From NCBI GenBank assembly GCA_030538675.1, contig JAUNTM010000007.1:4313-54288 (forward strand): a stretch of 49,976 nt of DNA, read 5' to 3'. Shown here piece by piece: positions 17,434-25,884 of this stretch (within the stretch, counting starts at the first letter, position 1; the number at the start of each line of letters is the position of its first letter). Origin of the DNA: Capnocytophaga sp. GTDB taxonomy: Bacteria > Bacteroidota > Bacteroidia > Flavobacteriales > Flavobacteriaceae. Both the position numbers and the translations under genes were made by a program. The notes under the pieces were generated by a model. The model was not told the origin of the DNA. It saw only the letters and a list, made by a program, of their open reading frames with translations, and did no database searches.

Positions 17434-19782
17434 ATGTATCGAATCAAGAATATTTTATTGTTGTGCGTAAGCATTGGCGTGCTTGTGTCGTGTTCTCAAA
17501 AAGAAAAGGCAATCGTCCGTGGTACATTGTTTTTACCTGAAGACAGCAAAATTATATTCCAAATCAATCAGAAAAATAATTTCCTTAGTGCAGCGGACAA
17601 CAATCTTTTTTGGAAAGAAAATAGCCCTAAAACGATTCCTGCCAACGCGGCCAAAGTACTCAAAAGCCTGCCCGATTACATGCCGGTATGGATTGCATTT
17701 TCACAAAAAGACATCTATATTACCACCAAAGCCAATATCGACAGTACCACGCTTTGGAACCGTGCTTCTGCTGAAATACAAACCGCCAAAATAGGGAATT
17801 ATGATTGGAAATATTTCCTCGCAGGAGAGCAATTGGTCATCAGCACTTCCGACAGCATCGAGTTTTTTACAGAACGCTCATTTGCTGAAAATCACCCGCT
17901 TTTGACCAAACTCATCACCTCCTCTGACCGCAACAGCATTGCCAATGTATACATGAACAAGCCTTCGGCGAATGCCTTCTTTTCTCCTATGTTCAAGGCG
18001 GATGTTACACAGTCTTTTCAGGACTGGCTGGCTTTTGACGTTTTCTTGGACGACAATAACATCCGCTTAAGCGGAACGGCTTTTGTAGCTCCCGGTGACA
18101 ATGATGTCATGCAGCACACACAGCCATATCAAACCGATACGGCGCGCTGGTTACCTGCCGATGCCGATGCGGTTACGTCTTATACATTTGCCGACGCATC
18201 CTCACTTTTCACTTCCGACACGCTAAACTTACCGCTGTTGCCGCTGCTCAACGGGATTACTTTCGCCCAGTCGCCGGTGGGGCATTTCGCTACACTTTCG
18301 TCCTACGACGGATTGGAATCCGTACGCTTGTTGCCTATTCTGTCGGAAGATATCCTGCCGCAATACAACCTCTACGAGCTGGCGGACGAGCCTTCGTTAT
18401 TCTCTTTCATGGCATTGTTCCACTCCTCGTTGAAGCCGCGCTGGATAGGACGTATTGACAACATGCTGTACCTTTCTGAAAGCAAAGAAATCGTACAAAA
18501 AATCATCGAACAAGTAGTACAGCAACGCACACTGGCTCTCAACGCTTCTTATGGCGAACTCGAAAAAGAAATGGCTTCGGCAGTAAGCATCACAAGGATT
18601 GTCAATCTCAATAACAATGCCGAATACCGTCGGGCGCATCCCGCTATTGCCAAGGCTTACCGCTGGACAACGCTGCAACTCACACCGCAGAATGACTATT
18701 ATATCTTTACTTTTATCAGCAAAAAACAATCCGAAACTTCTGCCGATGACAGCCTGCACCAGCGCTTTGTCTACCGGCTCGATGCCAACATCATCACACC
18801 GCCCACCATCGTGCTCAACCACCGTAGCAAACGCAAAGAAGTAGTCATACAAGATGAAAATTTCGACCTGCACCTCATCGGGAATAATGGCAGCCTGCTA
18901 TGGAAGAAAAAGCTCGACGGAAAGATACAAAGCCCTATTTATCAAGTAGATTTGTTCAAAAATGGCTATTTGCAAATGGCTTTCACTACGGAAAATTCGC
19001 TGTGGGTGGTAGACCGCAACGGGAAGAACGTCGCTCCTTTTCCAAAAAAATACAAATCGCCGATTACACCTCTTGAAGTAACCGATTATGAAGGAAATTT
19101 GGATTACCGGTTTCTTTTCGCCGAAAATCAAAAACTGCATCTGCTCGATAAAAAAGGAATTGAAGTCGGCGGATTCGCACACCGCACCACCGAAGGCACA
19201 CCCCACTACACCCCCAAGCATTTCCGAACCCAGCAGAAAGATTACCTGATCTACACCAACACCGATGGTGCTTTGAAAATCCTGCACCGCAACGGCGAAA
19301 CAAGAATTCCCGTACAGAAAAAATACGACTTCTCGGACAATCCGCCGGCTTTGTGGAACAACCAATTCGTACTCTCAACACGCAGCGGTAACATGCTCTA
19401 CATCGACCTCAGCGGCAGACTGAACGAAACGCAAGACCTCTTGCCCGAACAGCATCATTTCACAACCAACAAACACCTGTTCGTCCAAATGTCCGACAGC
19501 CTTTTGTCTATCAACCAAAAAAAATATAACATCCCTGCGGGGAATTACTCACGTCCGAAATTATTCCGCCTCAAAGGAAAAAATTACGTCGCGAGTCTCG
19601 ACTCGGCCAGCAATAAACTCTATCTTTGGGATGAAAACGGACAATTACTCCAATACTTCCCCACCCAAGCCGTTACCCAAACCGATATGGCTGTCGAAAA
19701 TGAACAAATATGGATGGCTATCGTACTCAAAAACAACGAACTCGCCGTGTTTTCTACCGATGTATTAACCCCAAAACCATAA
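17434..19782 (+). CDS. Large lipoprotein with C-terminal beta-propeller-like region, unknown function
   Basis: I do not recognise a named family. From the ATG at 17434 the protein has 782 residues and a lipoprotein signal (LLLCVSIGVLVSCSQKEK), so it is envelope-anchored. The N-terminal two thirds alternate strands and helices without familiar motifs. Residues from about 460 on show repeated strand patterns resembling propeller blades, each with a turn such as DENFDLHLIGNNGSLLWKK, DRNGKNVAPFPKKY, HRNGETRIPVQKKY and DENGQLLQYFPTQ. This suggests a PQQ/BamB-like propeller for protein contacts. ruvX starts 4 nt after the stop, so they share a transcript. Confidence 0.7.
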   Translation: MYRIKNILLLCVSIGVLVSCSQKEKAIVRGTLFLPEDSKIIFQINQKNNFLSAADNNLFWKENSPKTIPANAAKVLKSLPDYMPVWIAFSQKDIYITTKANIDSTTLWNRASAEIQTAKIGNYDWKYFLAGEQLVISTSDSIEFFTERSFAENHPLLTKLITSSDRNSIANVYMNKPSANAFFSPMFKADVTQSFQDWLAFDVFLDDNNIRLSGTAFVAPGDNDVMQHTQPYQTDTARWLPADADAVTSYTFADASSLFTSDTLNLPLLPLLNGITFAQSPVGHFATLSSYDGLESVRLLPILSEDILPQYNLYELADEPSLFSFMALFHSSLKPRWIGRIDNMLYLSESKEIVQKIIEQVVQQRTLALNASYGELEKEMASAVSITRIVNLNNNAEYRRAHPAIAKAYRWTTLQLTPQNDYYIFTFISKKQSETSADDSLHQRFVYRLDANIITPPTIVLNHRSKRKEVVIQDENFDLHLIGNNGSLLWKKKLDGKIQSPIYQVDLFKNGYLQMAFTTENSLWVVDRNGKNVAPFPKKYKSPITPLEVTDYEGNLDYRFLFAENQKLHLLDKKGIEVGGFAHRTTEGTPHYTPKHFRTQQKDYLIYTNTDGALKILHRNGETRIPVQKKYDFSDNPPALWNNQFVLSTRSGNMLYIDLSGRLNETQDLLPEQHHFTTNKHLFVQMSDSLLSINQKKYNIPAGNYSRPKLFRLKGKNYVASLDSASNKLYLWDENGQLLQYFPTQAVTQTDMAVENEQIWMAIVLKNNELAVFSTDVLTPKP

Positions 19783-19786
19783 AAAA

Positions 19787-20197
19787 ATGCCGAGAATCAT
19801 CGCTATTGACTACGGAACAAAACGTTGTGGCATCGCTGCGACCGACCCGCTACAAATCATCGCTTCGGGACTTTTGACCGTAGAAACCCCCAAATTACTC
19901 GACTTTGTTAAAAAATATGTCACCGATGAAAATGTAGAAACCATCGTCATCGGGAAACCCAAACAAATGAATAATGAGGACTCGCAAAGCGAACCTTATA
20001 TCGCATCATTTGTCGAAAAGCTAAAAACAGCGCTTCCGCAGATACACATCGTGCGAGAAGACGAACGGTTTACTTCCAAAATGGCTTTTCAAACCATGAT
20101 TGACAGCGGTCTGAAGAAAAAACAACGCCAAAACAAAGCCCTCGTCGATGAAATCAGTGCGACGCTTATACTGCAATCGTATCTGCAACATAGGTGA
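19787..20197 (+). CDS. ruvX: Putative pre-16S rRNA nuclease / Holliday junction resolvase-like protein RuvX (YqgF)
   Basis: The 136-residue protein has the RNase H-like YqgF fold: IIAIDYGTKRCGIAATDP at the start (catalytic Asp8), TIVIGKPKQMN (the V-G-x-P motif), EDERFTSKMA in place of the usual D-E-R-x-(T/S)-T/S, and DEISATLILQSYL carrying the last acidic residue. In E. coli YqgF matures the 5' end of 16S rRNA; a resolvase role has also been proposed. The length is standard. It is translated 4 nt after the large lipoprotein gene. Confidence 0.92.
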   Translation: MPRIIAIDYGTKRCGIAATDPLQIIASGLLTVETPKLLDFVKKYVTDENVETIVIGKPKQMNNEDSQSEPYIASFVEKLKTALPQIHIVREDERFTSKMAFQTMIDSGLKKKQRQNKALVDEISATLILQSYLQHR

Positions 20198-20209
20198 TGC
20201 TTCGTTGCC

Positions 20210-20803
20210 TTATTTACTTAGTTGATACCACGCGGCATACACTCCTAATAAAAACACTGCCCTCTTTTCGAGTTCTTTTTCATGCGTAAGCCGAAGATGC
20301 GGTTCGGAGTGTGAGTTACCATCGGTCATGCCAAATTCTAACAATATTTCTTCCGTCATTTCAAAGACTTTCAAGCTTCGCTTGGCATGATTGTAAAGCA
20401 AAAGCAAATATCCGTCATGGTCAAAGTCATCTTCAAAAAGCAATGTTTGGATGACGCTCCCTTTCTTGCCTTCAACATAATCCGCATATCCGTACATCAC
20501 ATTTTCTGCAATGCTGTGAATGGCTTCGTCCAAATCTTCCGGGTTTTCTTGCACAAAATCAAAAAAACTTTCCTCATCATCAAAGTCGGACTGCGCGATA
20601 AAAAAAAGCGTTACATCGCCCATAAGCTCTTCAGGCTCATCAAAAGTAATCACAAAATAATAATCACTATCCGAATAACTACCTTTCGCGATGAGATACA
20701 ATCGGTTTTTTTGAATAATTTTCCATTTAAAATGGTACGCTGAAAAATCAAAAAGCATAGATGACGGCATTATAAGGTTAACATCTGGCATGTTAAAAAA
20801 CAT
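20210..20803 (-). CDS. Uncharacterised acidic cytoplasmic protein
   Basis: No family is recognised. The protein is 197 residues from the first ATG, with no signal peptide or membrane helix. It starts with strand-rich sequence (YHFKWKIIQKNRLYLIAKGS, DYYFVITFDEPE), has a very acidic middle (QSDFDDEESFFDFVQENPED) and ends in a helix (KRAVFLLGVYAAWYQL). The promoter -7 element ends only 6 nt before the first ATG, so transcription would start near it. The ATG at residue 5 (20791), giving 193 residues, or residue 12 (20770) may be the true start. Confidence 0.6.
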   Translation of the reverse strand: MFFNMPDVNLIMPSSMLFDFSAYHFKWKIIQKNRLYLIAKGSYSDSDYYFVITFDEPEELMGDVTLFFIAQSDFDDEESFFDFVQENPEDLDEAIHSIAENVMYGYADYVEGKKGSVIQTLLFEDDFDHDGYLLLLYNHAKRSLKVFEMTEEILLEFGMTDGNSHSEPHLRLTHEKELEKRAVFLLGVYAAWYQLSK

Positions 20804-20809
20804 GATTCA

Positions 20810-20817
20810 CAAAGATA
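20810..20817 (-). promoter_or_regulatory. Promoter -7 element immediately upstream of the 20803 gene
   Basis: Minus-strand TATCTTTG matches TAnnTTTG exactly. Transcription would begin close to 20803, so the mRNA is leaderless or nearly so, or translation starts at an internal ATG. Confidence 0.5.
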
Positions 20818-20873
20818 CATCTTTTTATATCAAAAACTATTTTACTATTTCGTTTTCACGAAAGAACTGCATG

Positions 20874-21581
20874 TTATCGGTCGCATTCCCATTCAAAATT
20901 TTCGTTGGACGAATGCCTTTCGGGGCGGTATTCATAATGCCACCATTCGGAATAAATAGAGCGAAAGTCATGTTTGTCCATGATTTCTTTCAGCAATTGG
21001 CGGTTTTTGAGTATTTCTGCCGGAAAAGCGGTGTATGTGTGATGTGCTTCTTTACCGAAATGGTCAAAAGGCGTTCCCATGTCCAACTCATTGCCTTGCA
21101 TATCGACCAGCGTGAGGTCAACGGCAGCACCTCGGTTGTGTTTTGAGCCTTTGGCAGGATTGGCTACGTAGTGCGTTCCGGGCAGTATATTCCACATCTT
21201 GCGCTGTACGCTCAACGGACGATAGCAGTCGAATATTTTAATGCGGTAACCGAGCCCCATCAGTTCGTTATTGGCGGTTACTAATGCTTGGGCTGTGGCT
21301 TTGCGTAAGAAACATTCGGCACAATCGTACACTTGCTGGTTTAGGAAATTATCATCGGTAGCGTATTTCATATCAAAGACAAAATCATCTGACAGACTCC
21401 GGATGTTGACAAAATCGGGGTGGTATTCACGGTATTCTACTGCGGCTATGACCTCTTCCGCAAGGCTGTCAACGGCTTTGCTTTCGGATATTTCCAAAAC
21501 GGCCGGCGGGAGTTTTTGCGCAGGCTTTTCCTTGCATTGCCACAGGAGTAACGCGATCAAAACACTGCTTATCCCTCGCAT
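20874..21581 (-). CDS. D-alanyl-D-alanine dipeptidase-like lipoprotein (VanX/DdpX, M15D)
   Basis: The 235-residue protein has a lipoprotein-type signal (MRGISSVLIALLLWQCKEKP; Cys16) and an M15D zinc peptidase domain. The metal and catalytic motifs are clear: SKHNRGAAVDL (S-x-H-x-x-G-x-A-x-D) and SEWWHYEY (E-x-x-W-H). VanX-type enzymes hydrolyse D-Ala-D-Ala; the envelope location suggests recycling or nutritional use of wall dipeptides rather than vancomycin resistance, and no vanH or vanA lies nearby. The start overlaps the end of argE by 13 nt, so it is co-transcribed as the last gene of the arginine operon. Confidence 0.88.
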   Translation of the reverse strand: MRGISSVLIALLLWQCKEKPAQKLPPAVLEISESKAVDSLAEEVIAAVEYREYHPDFVNIRSLSDDFVFDMKYATDDNFLNQQVYDCAECFLRKATAQALVTANNELMGLGYRIKIFDCYRPLSVQRKMWNILPGTHYVANPAKGSKHNRGAAVDLTLVDMQGNELDMGTPFDHFGKEAHHTYTAFPAEILKNRQLLKEIMDKHDFRSIYSEWWHYEYRPERHSSNENFEWECDR

Positions 21582-22642
21582 AAATAGACTGTTAAAATTT
21601 GATGATATACAGAAATTCCTTCTTCGATTTCCGAAAGCAAAATGTATTCGTCGGCGGAATGTGAGCGCTGTGAGTCGCCGGGTCCCATTTTCAATGACGG
21701 ACAGCTCAGCACGGCTTGGTCGGAAAGCGTGGGCGAGCCGTAGGTGGTTTTTCCTAACGCAATGCCCGCTTGTACCAACGGATGCTCTTTAGGAATGGAA
21801 GACGAATTGAGGCGTAACGAACGGGGCGCAATTTCCGACACAGGAGCTTCTTTGCCCAACACATCGGCAATCTGTTGGTTGGTGTATCGGTCATTGACAC
21901 GCACATCAATCACCAGGTTCACTTCGGCAGGAACGACATTGTGCTGTGAGCCTGCGCTGATTTGCGTTACGGTCATCTTTACGCTGCCCAACATTTCCGA
22001 TGCTTTATCGAACGTGTAGTCGCGAAACCATTCAAGAGCTTGAATAGTATTGTATATCGCATTGTCCTCATAACGATGAGCCGCATGCCCGGGGGTTCCT
22101 TTGACGACTGCCTCAAACACGACCAACCCTTTTTCGGCGATTGCCAAATTCATTTGCGTAGGTTCGCCCACGACAGCCACTCCAATGGGAGGCAATAACG
22201 GAAGCGTGCTGTTGAGTCCGTTACTCCCCGAGTTTTCTTCTTCTGCCGAAGCTACGATGACGACATTGTGGTTCAAATCATCCCGGCTGTACAGTAATAC
22301 AAACACCGCTAATAACGACACCAAGCAACCCCCGGCATCGTTACTGCCCAATCCGTACAACCGTCCGTTTTCGGTAGACGCTTCAAAAGGATTGCGGGTG
22401 TAGGCTTTGTTCGGTTTGACAGTATCGTGATGCGAATTGAGTAATAAAGTTGGTTTATTTTCATCAAAATGTTTGTGGAACGCATACACATTATTAAGGT
22501 GCCTGTGAAACGGAATGTCCCACTGCCGAAACCACGCTTCGATGAGCAAAGCCGTTTTGTCTTCTTCGGAGGAAAAAGACGGTGTCTCGATAAGTTGTTC
22601 GAGCAAACGAATGGCAAAAGGTGTTATTTCGGATGCGGTCAT
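21569..22642 (-). CDS. argE: Acetylornithine/succinylornithine deacylase ArgE (M20 peptidase family)
   Basis: The 357-residue protein carries M20 metal-binding motifs: LLLNSHHDTVKPN (first His/Asp), GLGSNDAGGCLVSL (bridging Asp) and ASAEEENSGSNG (catalytic Glu pair). The dimerisation domain follows (about 165-265, with GTPGHAAHRYEDNA), and a C-terminal GPGDSQRSHSADEYI holds the last His. It hydrolyses the N-acyl group from the citrulline or ornithine intermediate; with ArgF' present the natural substrate is probably an N-acylcitrulline. The start at 22642 is chosen because it overlaps the argB stop (ATGA) and the family begins here; the longer reading to 22735 runs into argB. Confidence 0.92.
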   Translation of the reverse strand: MTASEITPFAIRLLEQLIETPSFSSEEDKTALLIEAWFRQWDIPFHRHLNNVYAFHKHFDENKPTLLLNSHHDTVKPNKAYTRNPFEASTENGRLYGLGSNDAGGCLVSLLAVFVLLYSRDDLNHNVVIVASAEEENSGSNGLNSTLPLLPPIGVAVVGEPTQMNLAIAEKGLVVFEAVVKGTPGHAAHRYEDNAIYNTIQALEWFRDYTFDKASEMLGSVKMTVTQISAGSQHNVVPAEVNLVIDVRVNDRYTNQQIADVLGKEAPVSEIAPRSLRLNSSSIPKEHPLVQAGIALGKTTYGSPTLSDQAVLSCPSLKMGPGDSQRSHSADEYILLSEIEEGISVYHQILTVYLCEG

Positions 22643-23409
22643 AGGCTTATGGTCGTGTGTTTGACATTGGTGGTTATCATTTGCGGATTTCCGATGTGTA
22701 CTTGGGCTACGCCTTTTTGTAGTGAACGGAAACAATTTTCTAATTTGGGAAGCATCCCGTCGGCAATTATTTTTTGGTCTAAAAGCGATTGGTAGCGTTC
22801 TGAATCGATGTGTGTGATAAGCGAATTTTCATCATTCACATCTTGTAAAACTCCTTGTTTTTCAAAACAATAATACAAATGTACTTCGTACAATGCCCCG
22901 AGTGCTATGGCTATTTCGGAAGCCATTGTGTCGGCATTCGTGTTGAGCAATTGTCCCTGCCCGTCATGTGTGAGTGCACAGAATACAGGCGTAAGCGAAA
23001 GTTCCAAAAGCGAATGCAGCATCGTATTGGCGACTTCTCTCACGTCGCCCACAAACCCAAAATCAACCGGCTCTGAAGGCCGTTTGCCAGAGCGGACAAC
23101 TCCTGCATCAGCTCCTGAGAGCCCGACAGCATTGCACCCGAGCGATTGTAATGAGGCGACTATTTTTTTATTGAGCAATCCGCCGTACACCATCACTGCA
23201 ATATCGAGCGTAGCGGCATCGGTAATACGCCGTCCGTTGACAAATTGAGGTTCGATACCCATTGTTTTGGATAGTTCGCTGGCTATTTTTCCGCCGCCGT
23301 GTACCAAAATTTTTGGAGAAGGCAATGCCACAAAATTTTTTAGAAAATTCGCCAATTCTTCAGGATTGTCGATAACGTTTCCACCTATTTTTACAATCGT
23401 AAGAATCAT
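22639..23409 (-). CDS. argB: N-acetylglutamate (or succinylglutamate) kinase ArgB
   Basis: The 256-residue protein belongs to the amino acid kinase family. MILTIVKIGGNVIDN contains the phosphate-binding K-I-G-G, HGGGKIASELSKTMG is the second glycine loop, FVNGRRITDAATLDIAVMVYGG binds the acylglutamate, and LLNTNADTMASEIAIAL lines the nucleotide site. It phosphorylates the N-acylated glutamate in arginine biosynthesis. The ATG at 23409 fits the family start; the upstream extension to 23475 is unlike it. It lies between argF' (111-nt gap) and argE (4-nt overlap). Confidence 0.93.
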   Translation of the reverse strand: MILTIVKIGGNVIDNPEELANFLKNFVALPSPKILVHGGGKIASELSKTMGIEPQFVNGRRITDAATLDIAVMVYGGLLNKKIVASLQSLGCNAVGLSGADAGVVRSGKRPSEPVDFGFVGDVREVANTMLHSLLELSLTPVFCALTHDGQGQLLNTNADTMASEIAIALGALYEVHLYYCFEKQGVLQDVNDENSLITHIDSERYQSLLDQKIIADGMLPKLENCFRSLQKGVAQVHIGNPQMITTNVKHTTISL

Positions 23410-23520
23410 ATTTCGTATAGAATAGTTTCTGCTTTCGCAAATTTCACACCTCCCGAAACCCGTTTGTAACAGCACTGCGGGTTTTAGGATTTTTATTATA
23501 ATATATTGATTTGTAGTAAT

Positions 23521-24468
23521 TTATATCATGTCTTCAAGCAAAATTTTCAAAGCTGCTTGCGTGGCATACGTCCGGTTATTCGCTTGCTCAATCACGATGG
23601 ACTGTGGGCTGTCAAGCACTGCGTCTTCCACGATTACGTTACGCCGCACAGGCAAGCAGTGCATGAATTTGGCGTTGTTCGTGCGTTTCATTTTTTCGGC
23701 GGTAATCATCCACGAAGGGTCTGTATTGAGCACTTTTCCGTATTCTTTAAAGTTAGACCAGTTTTTGGCATAGATGAAATCTGCGTTTTCGAATGCTTTG
23801 TCTTGGTCGTATTCGATACGTGAATTTTTAGTAACTTCCGGATTTAATTCGTATCCTTCAGGGTGTGTGATGACAAAATCAATATCCGGCATAAGTTGCA
23901 TCGCTTCGGTAAACGAATTGGCGACTGCATGCGGAAGCGCGTTCGGATGCGGTGCCCATGTGAGTACTACTTTCGGGTGCTTGAGTTTGTTTTTGTATTC
24001 GGAGATGGTCATCGCATCGGCGAGTGCTTGTAGCGGATGTGCGGTGGCGCTTTCCATGTTGAGCACAGGCACGGTGGCGTATTTCTCAAAACTTCGGAAC
24101 ACTTTCTCTGACAAATCCTGCTCCTTGTCGGTAAGCGTCGGGAAAGCCCGCACAGCAAGAATATCACAATATTGTGAGATGGTGGCCGCCGCTTCTCTGA
24201 TATGTTCGGATGTCCGGGCATCCATCACCGTGCCATCTTCAAATTCCAATTGCCAACTGTCGCTGTTGAAATTCATCACAATACAGTCCATGCCGAGATG
24301 GATAGCGGCTTTCTGGGTGCTGATCCGCGTGCGTAAGCTACTGTTGAAAAATAGCATGACAAGGACTTTGCGTTCGCCCAAATAATCAAATATATACGGG
24401 TTTCGTTTAAGACTTTTAGCGGTTTCGATGACTTCGAAAAGCTTGCGGTTTCGTAATAGGTTTTTCAT
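23521..24468 (-). CDS. argF': N-succinyl/N-acetyl-ornithine carbamoyltransferase ArgF'
   Basis: The 315-residue protein is of the Bacteroidota transcarbamylase type that uses N-acylated ornithine. Motifs are FFNSSLRTRIS (carbamoyl phosphate, S-x-R-T-R), ESATAHPLQALADA, WAPHPNALPHAVANSF (the family-specific proline-rich loop) and MHCLPVRRNVIV. At the position that sets acyl specificity (Glu92 in Xanthomonas acetylornithine enzyme, Pro90 in Bacteroides succinylornithine enzyme) it has Ser87 in the MDARTSEH segment. From the published Glu92 mutants, Ser there is expected to favour N-succinylornithine. It is the first gene of the argF'-argB-argE-VanX unit. Confidence 0.92.
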   Translation of the reverse strand: MKNLLRNRKLFEVIETAKSLKRNPYIFDYLGERKVLVMLFFNSSLRTRISTQKAAIHLGMDCIVMNFNSDSWQLEFEDGTVMDARTSEHIREAAATISQYCDILAVRAFPTLTDKEQDLSEKVFRSFEKYATVPVLNMESATAHPLQALADAMTISEYKNKLKHPKVVLTWAPHPNALPHAVANSFTEAMQLMPDIDFVITHPEGYELNPEVTKNSRIEYDQDKAFENADFIYAKNWSNFKEYGKVLNTDPSWMITAEKMKRTNNAKFMHCLPVRRNVIVEDAVLDSPQSIVIEQANNRTYATQAALKILLEDMI

Positions 24469-24544
24469 ATTTTTATACTTAAATAGTTTGTGTCTGTTAG
24501 GAAAAAATGCAGTATAGCTCGCTGGAATGGCTGTTATCTCATAT

Positions 24545-24572
24545 CAAAGGTACAAAAAATTTGATTGTGCAA
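24545..24572 (-). promoter_or_regulatory. Promoter of the arg operon
   Basis: Minus-strand TACCTTTG (plus 24545-24552) matches TAnnTTTG, with TTG (plus 24570-24572) spaced by 17 nt. The leader to the argF' ATG is about 70 nt. No ArgR-type box was recognised. Confidence 0.6.
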
Positions 24573-24609
24573 TATATTTCCCATGAATTTTCTGTTTCTT
24601 TTTTACTAA

Positions 24610-24640
24610 TTTGAAACACCTTGTATCGGAATTATCTTTG
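24610..24640 (+). promoter_or_regulatory. Promoter of the ketosynthase-like gene
   Basis: TTTG (24610-24613), a 19-nt spacer, and TATCTTTG (24633-24640): a textbook Bacteroidota promoter, divergent from the arg operon promoter and 30 nt before the ATG. Confidence 0.75.
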
Positions 24641-24670
24641 TATTTTTGCTTTTTAAATGTTTATTTTTAG

Positions 24671-25807
24671 ATGAAAATTTCAATTACAGGCATGGGGTCT
24701 GTCTCTGCGCTGGGGTCTTCTTACGAGCCGATTTATGCCGAATACCGTTCAGGAAAATCACTCATCGGGAATCATCAAGGGGAATTATCTGCCACACTGC
24801 ACGAGAGTGCCCGGCAAGAGGTGGCCGCATTAGTCGCCGGCCGTAGTGACTATGCTTCGCTCGACCCAACCGTACATTATGCAATCGTAGCGTCCCGCAA
24901 AGCGGTAACTCGCGCAGGATGGAAAGGCGGAAGTTTTGGCGTCAATATAGGTTCGTCACGCGGTGCTACGGCTTCTTTTGAAACGCATTATCAATATTTC
25001 ATCGACCACTATAAATGCCTCCCAATGACCTCACCTTCAACTACTTTGGGGAATATCGCCTCGTGGGTAGCACAAGATGTTGGTGCAGAAGGTTTTGAGA
25101 TGTCGCATTCCATCACCTGCTCTACGGCTCTTCACGCAGTGGCAAATGCGGTGGCATGGTTGCAAAGCGGCATGGAACAGCGGTTTCTGGTAGGCGGAAG
25201 CGAAGCTCCTTTGACGCCTTTTACATTCGCACAGACCAAAGCCCTACGCATCCACGCTACCGAATTTTCAGAATATCCCTGTCGTGCTATGCATCCGGAC
25301 AAAACTAAAAACAGTATGGTATTGGGCGAAGGTGCAGCCGTATTTTGCCTTGAACATAAAAGTGTTCCGCACGCATTGGCGAACATTATCGGGATAGGCT
25401 ACGCTAGCGAAAAAATCACTCATGGCGCTTCTATCTCTGCCGATGCACGGTCGCTGCAAAAATCCATGGAAATGGCTTTGACAAATATCCCAAAAGAAAG
25501 TATCGACGTCGCCGTGCTACACTCCCCCGGCACAATCAGAGGCGATGCTGCAGAAATAAACGCTGTTGACAAAGTATTTGGCAAAAACAAACCAATCTTG
25601 ACCTGTAACAAATGGAAAATAGGACACACTTACGGAGCAAGCGGTGCATTAAGTCTCGAAATGGCAATCCTAATGTTGCAAAAGCAAACATTTTTTCCTG
25701 TCCCCTATTTGAGCTATCCGCCTGCGGAAAAATCCATACAACGCATCTTGGTCAATGCCGTAGGATTTGGTGGCAATGCCGTGAGTGTTATTGTGGAAAG
25801 AGTTTGA
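24671..25807 (+). CDS. Stand-alone beta-ketoacyl-ACP synthase-like protein
   Basis: The 378-residue protein has the thiolase/KAS fold with a Cys-His-His triad: Cys150 in SITCSTALHA, His284 in LHSPGTIRGD and His319 in NKWKIGHTYGASGA, with Lys314. It is shorter than FabF (about 410). The first His motif reads H-S-P-G-T instead of H-G-T-G-T, while the nucleophile context is normal. Such stand-alone KAS homologues condense acyl and malonyl units in fatty-acid, pigment or polyene routes, but no ACP, ketoreductase or dehydratase lies nearby, so the pathway is unknown. It has its own strong promoter and is separated from the next gene by 77 nt. Confidence 0.85.
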   Translation: MKISITGMGSVSALGSSYEPIYAEYRSGKSLIGNHQGELSATLHESARQEVAALVAGRSDYASLDPTVHYAIVASRKAVTRAGWKGGSFGVNIGSSRGATASFETHYQYFIDHYKCLPMTSPSTTLGNIASWVAQDVGAEGFEMSHSITCSTALHAVANAVAWLQSGMEQRFLVGGSEAPLTPFTFAQTKALRIHATEFSEYPCRAMHPDKTKNSMVLGEGAAVFCLEHKSVPHALANIIGIGYASEKITHGASISADARSLQKSMEMALTNIPKESIDVAVLHSPGTIRGDAAEINAVDKVFGKNKPILTCNKWKIGHTYGASGALSLEMAILMLQKQTFFPVPYLSYPPAEKSIQRILVNAVGFGGNAVSVIVERV

Positions 25808-25884
25808 TAATTTTCCGTGTAAAAGCATTTCATCAGAAGTTTTGCATACATTTTGAGTCGCTTTTCAGGAGATAACTTATAAAA

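Noticed and set aside
20848-20863. Terminator after the VanX-type gene
   Set aside because: A 6-bp stem TTTCGT/ACGAAA exists but no T-run follows on the minus strand, so the evidence is too weak.
20874-21581. Vancomycin-resistance gene
   Set aside because: VanX-type dipeptidases are common without vanH/vanA; none is nearby and the context is metabolic.
22643-22735. N-terminal extension of ArgE
   Set aside because: It lies inside argB and resembles no M20 sequence; the ATGA overlap at 22642 is the natural start.
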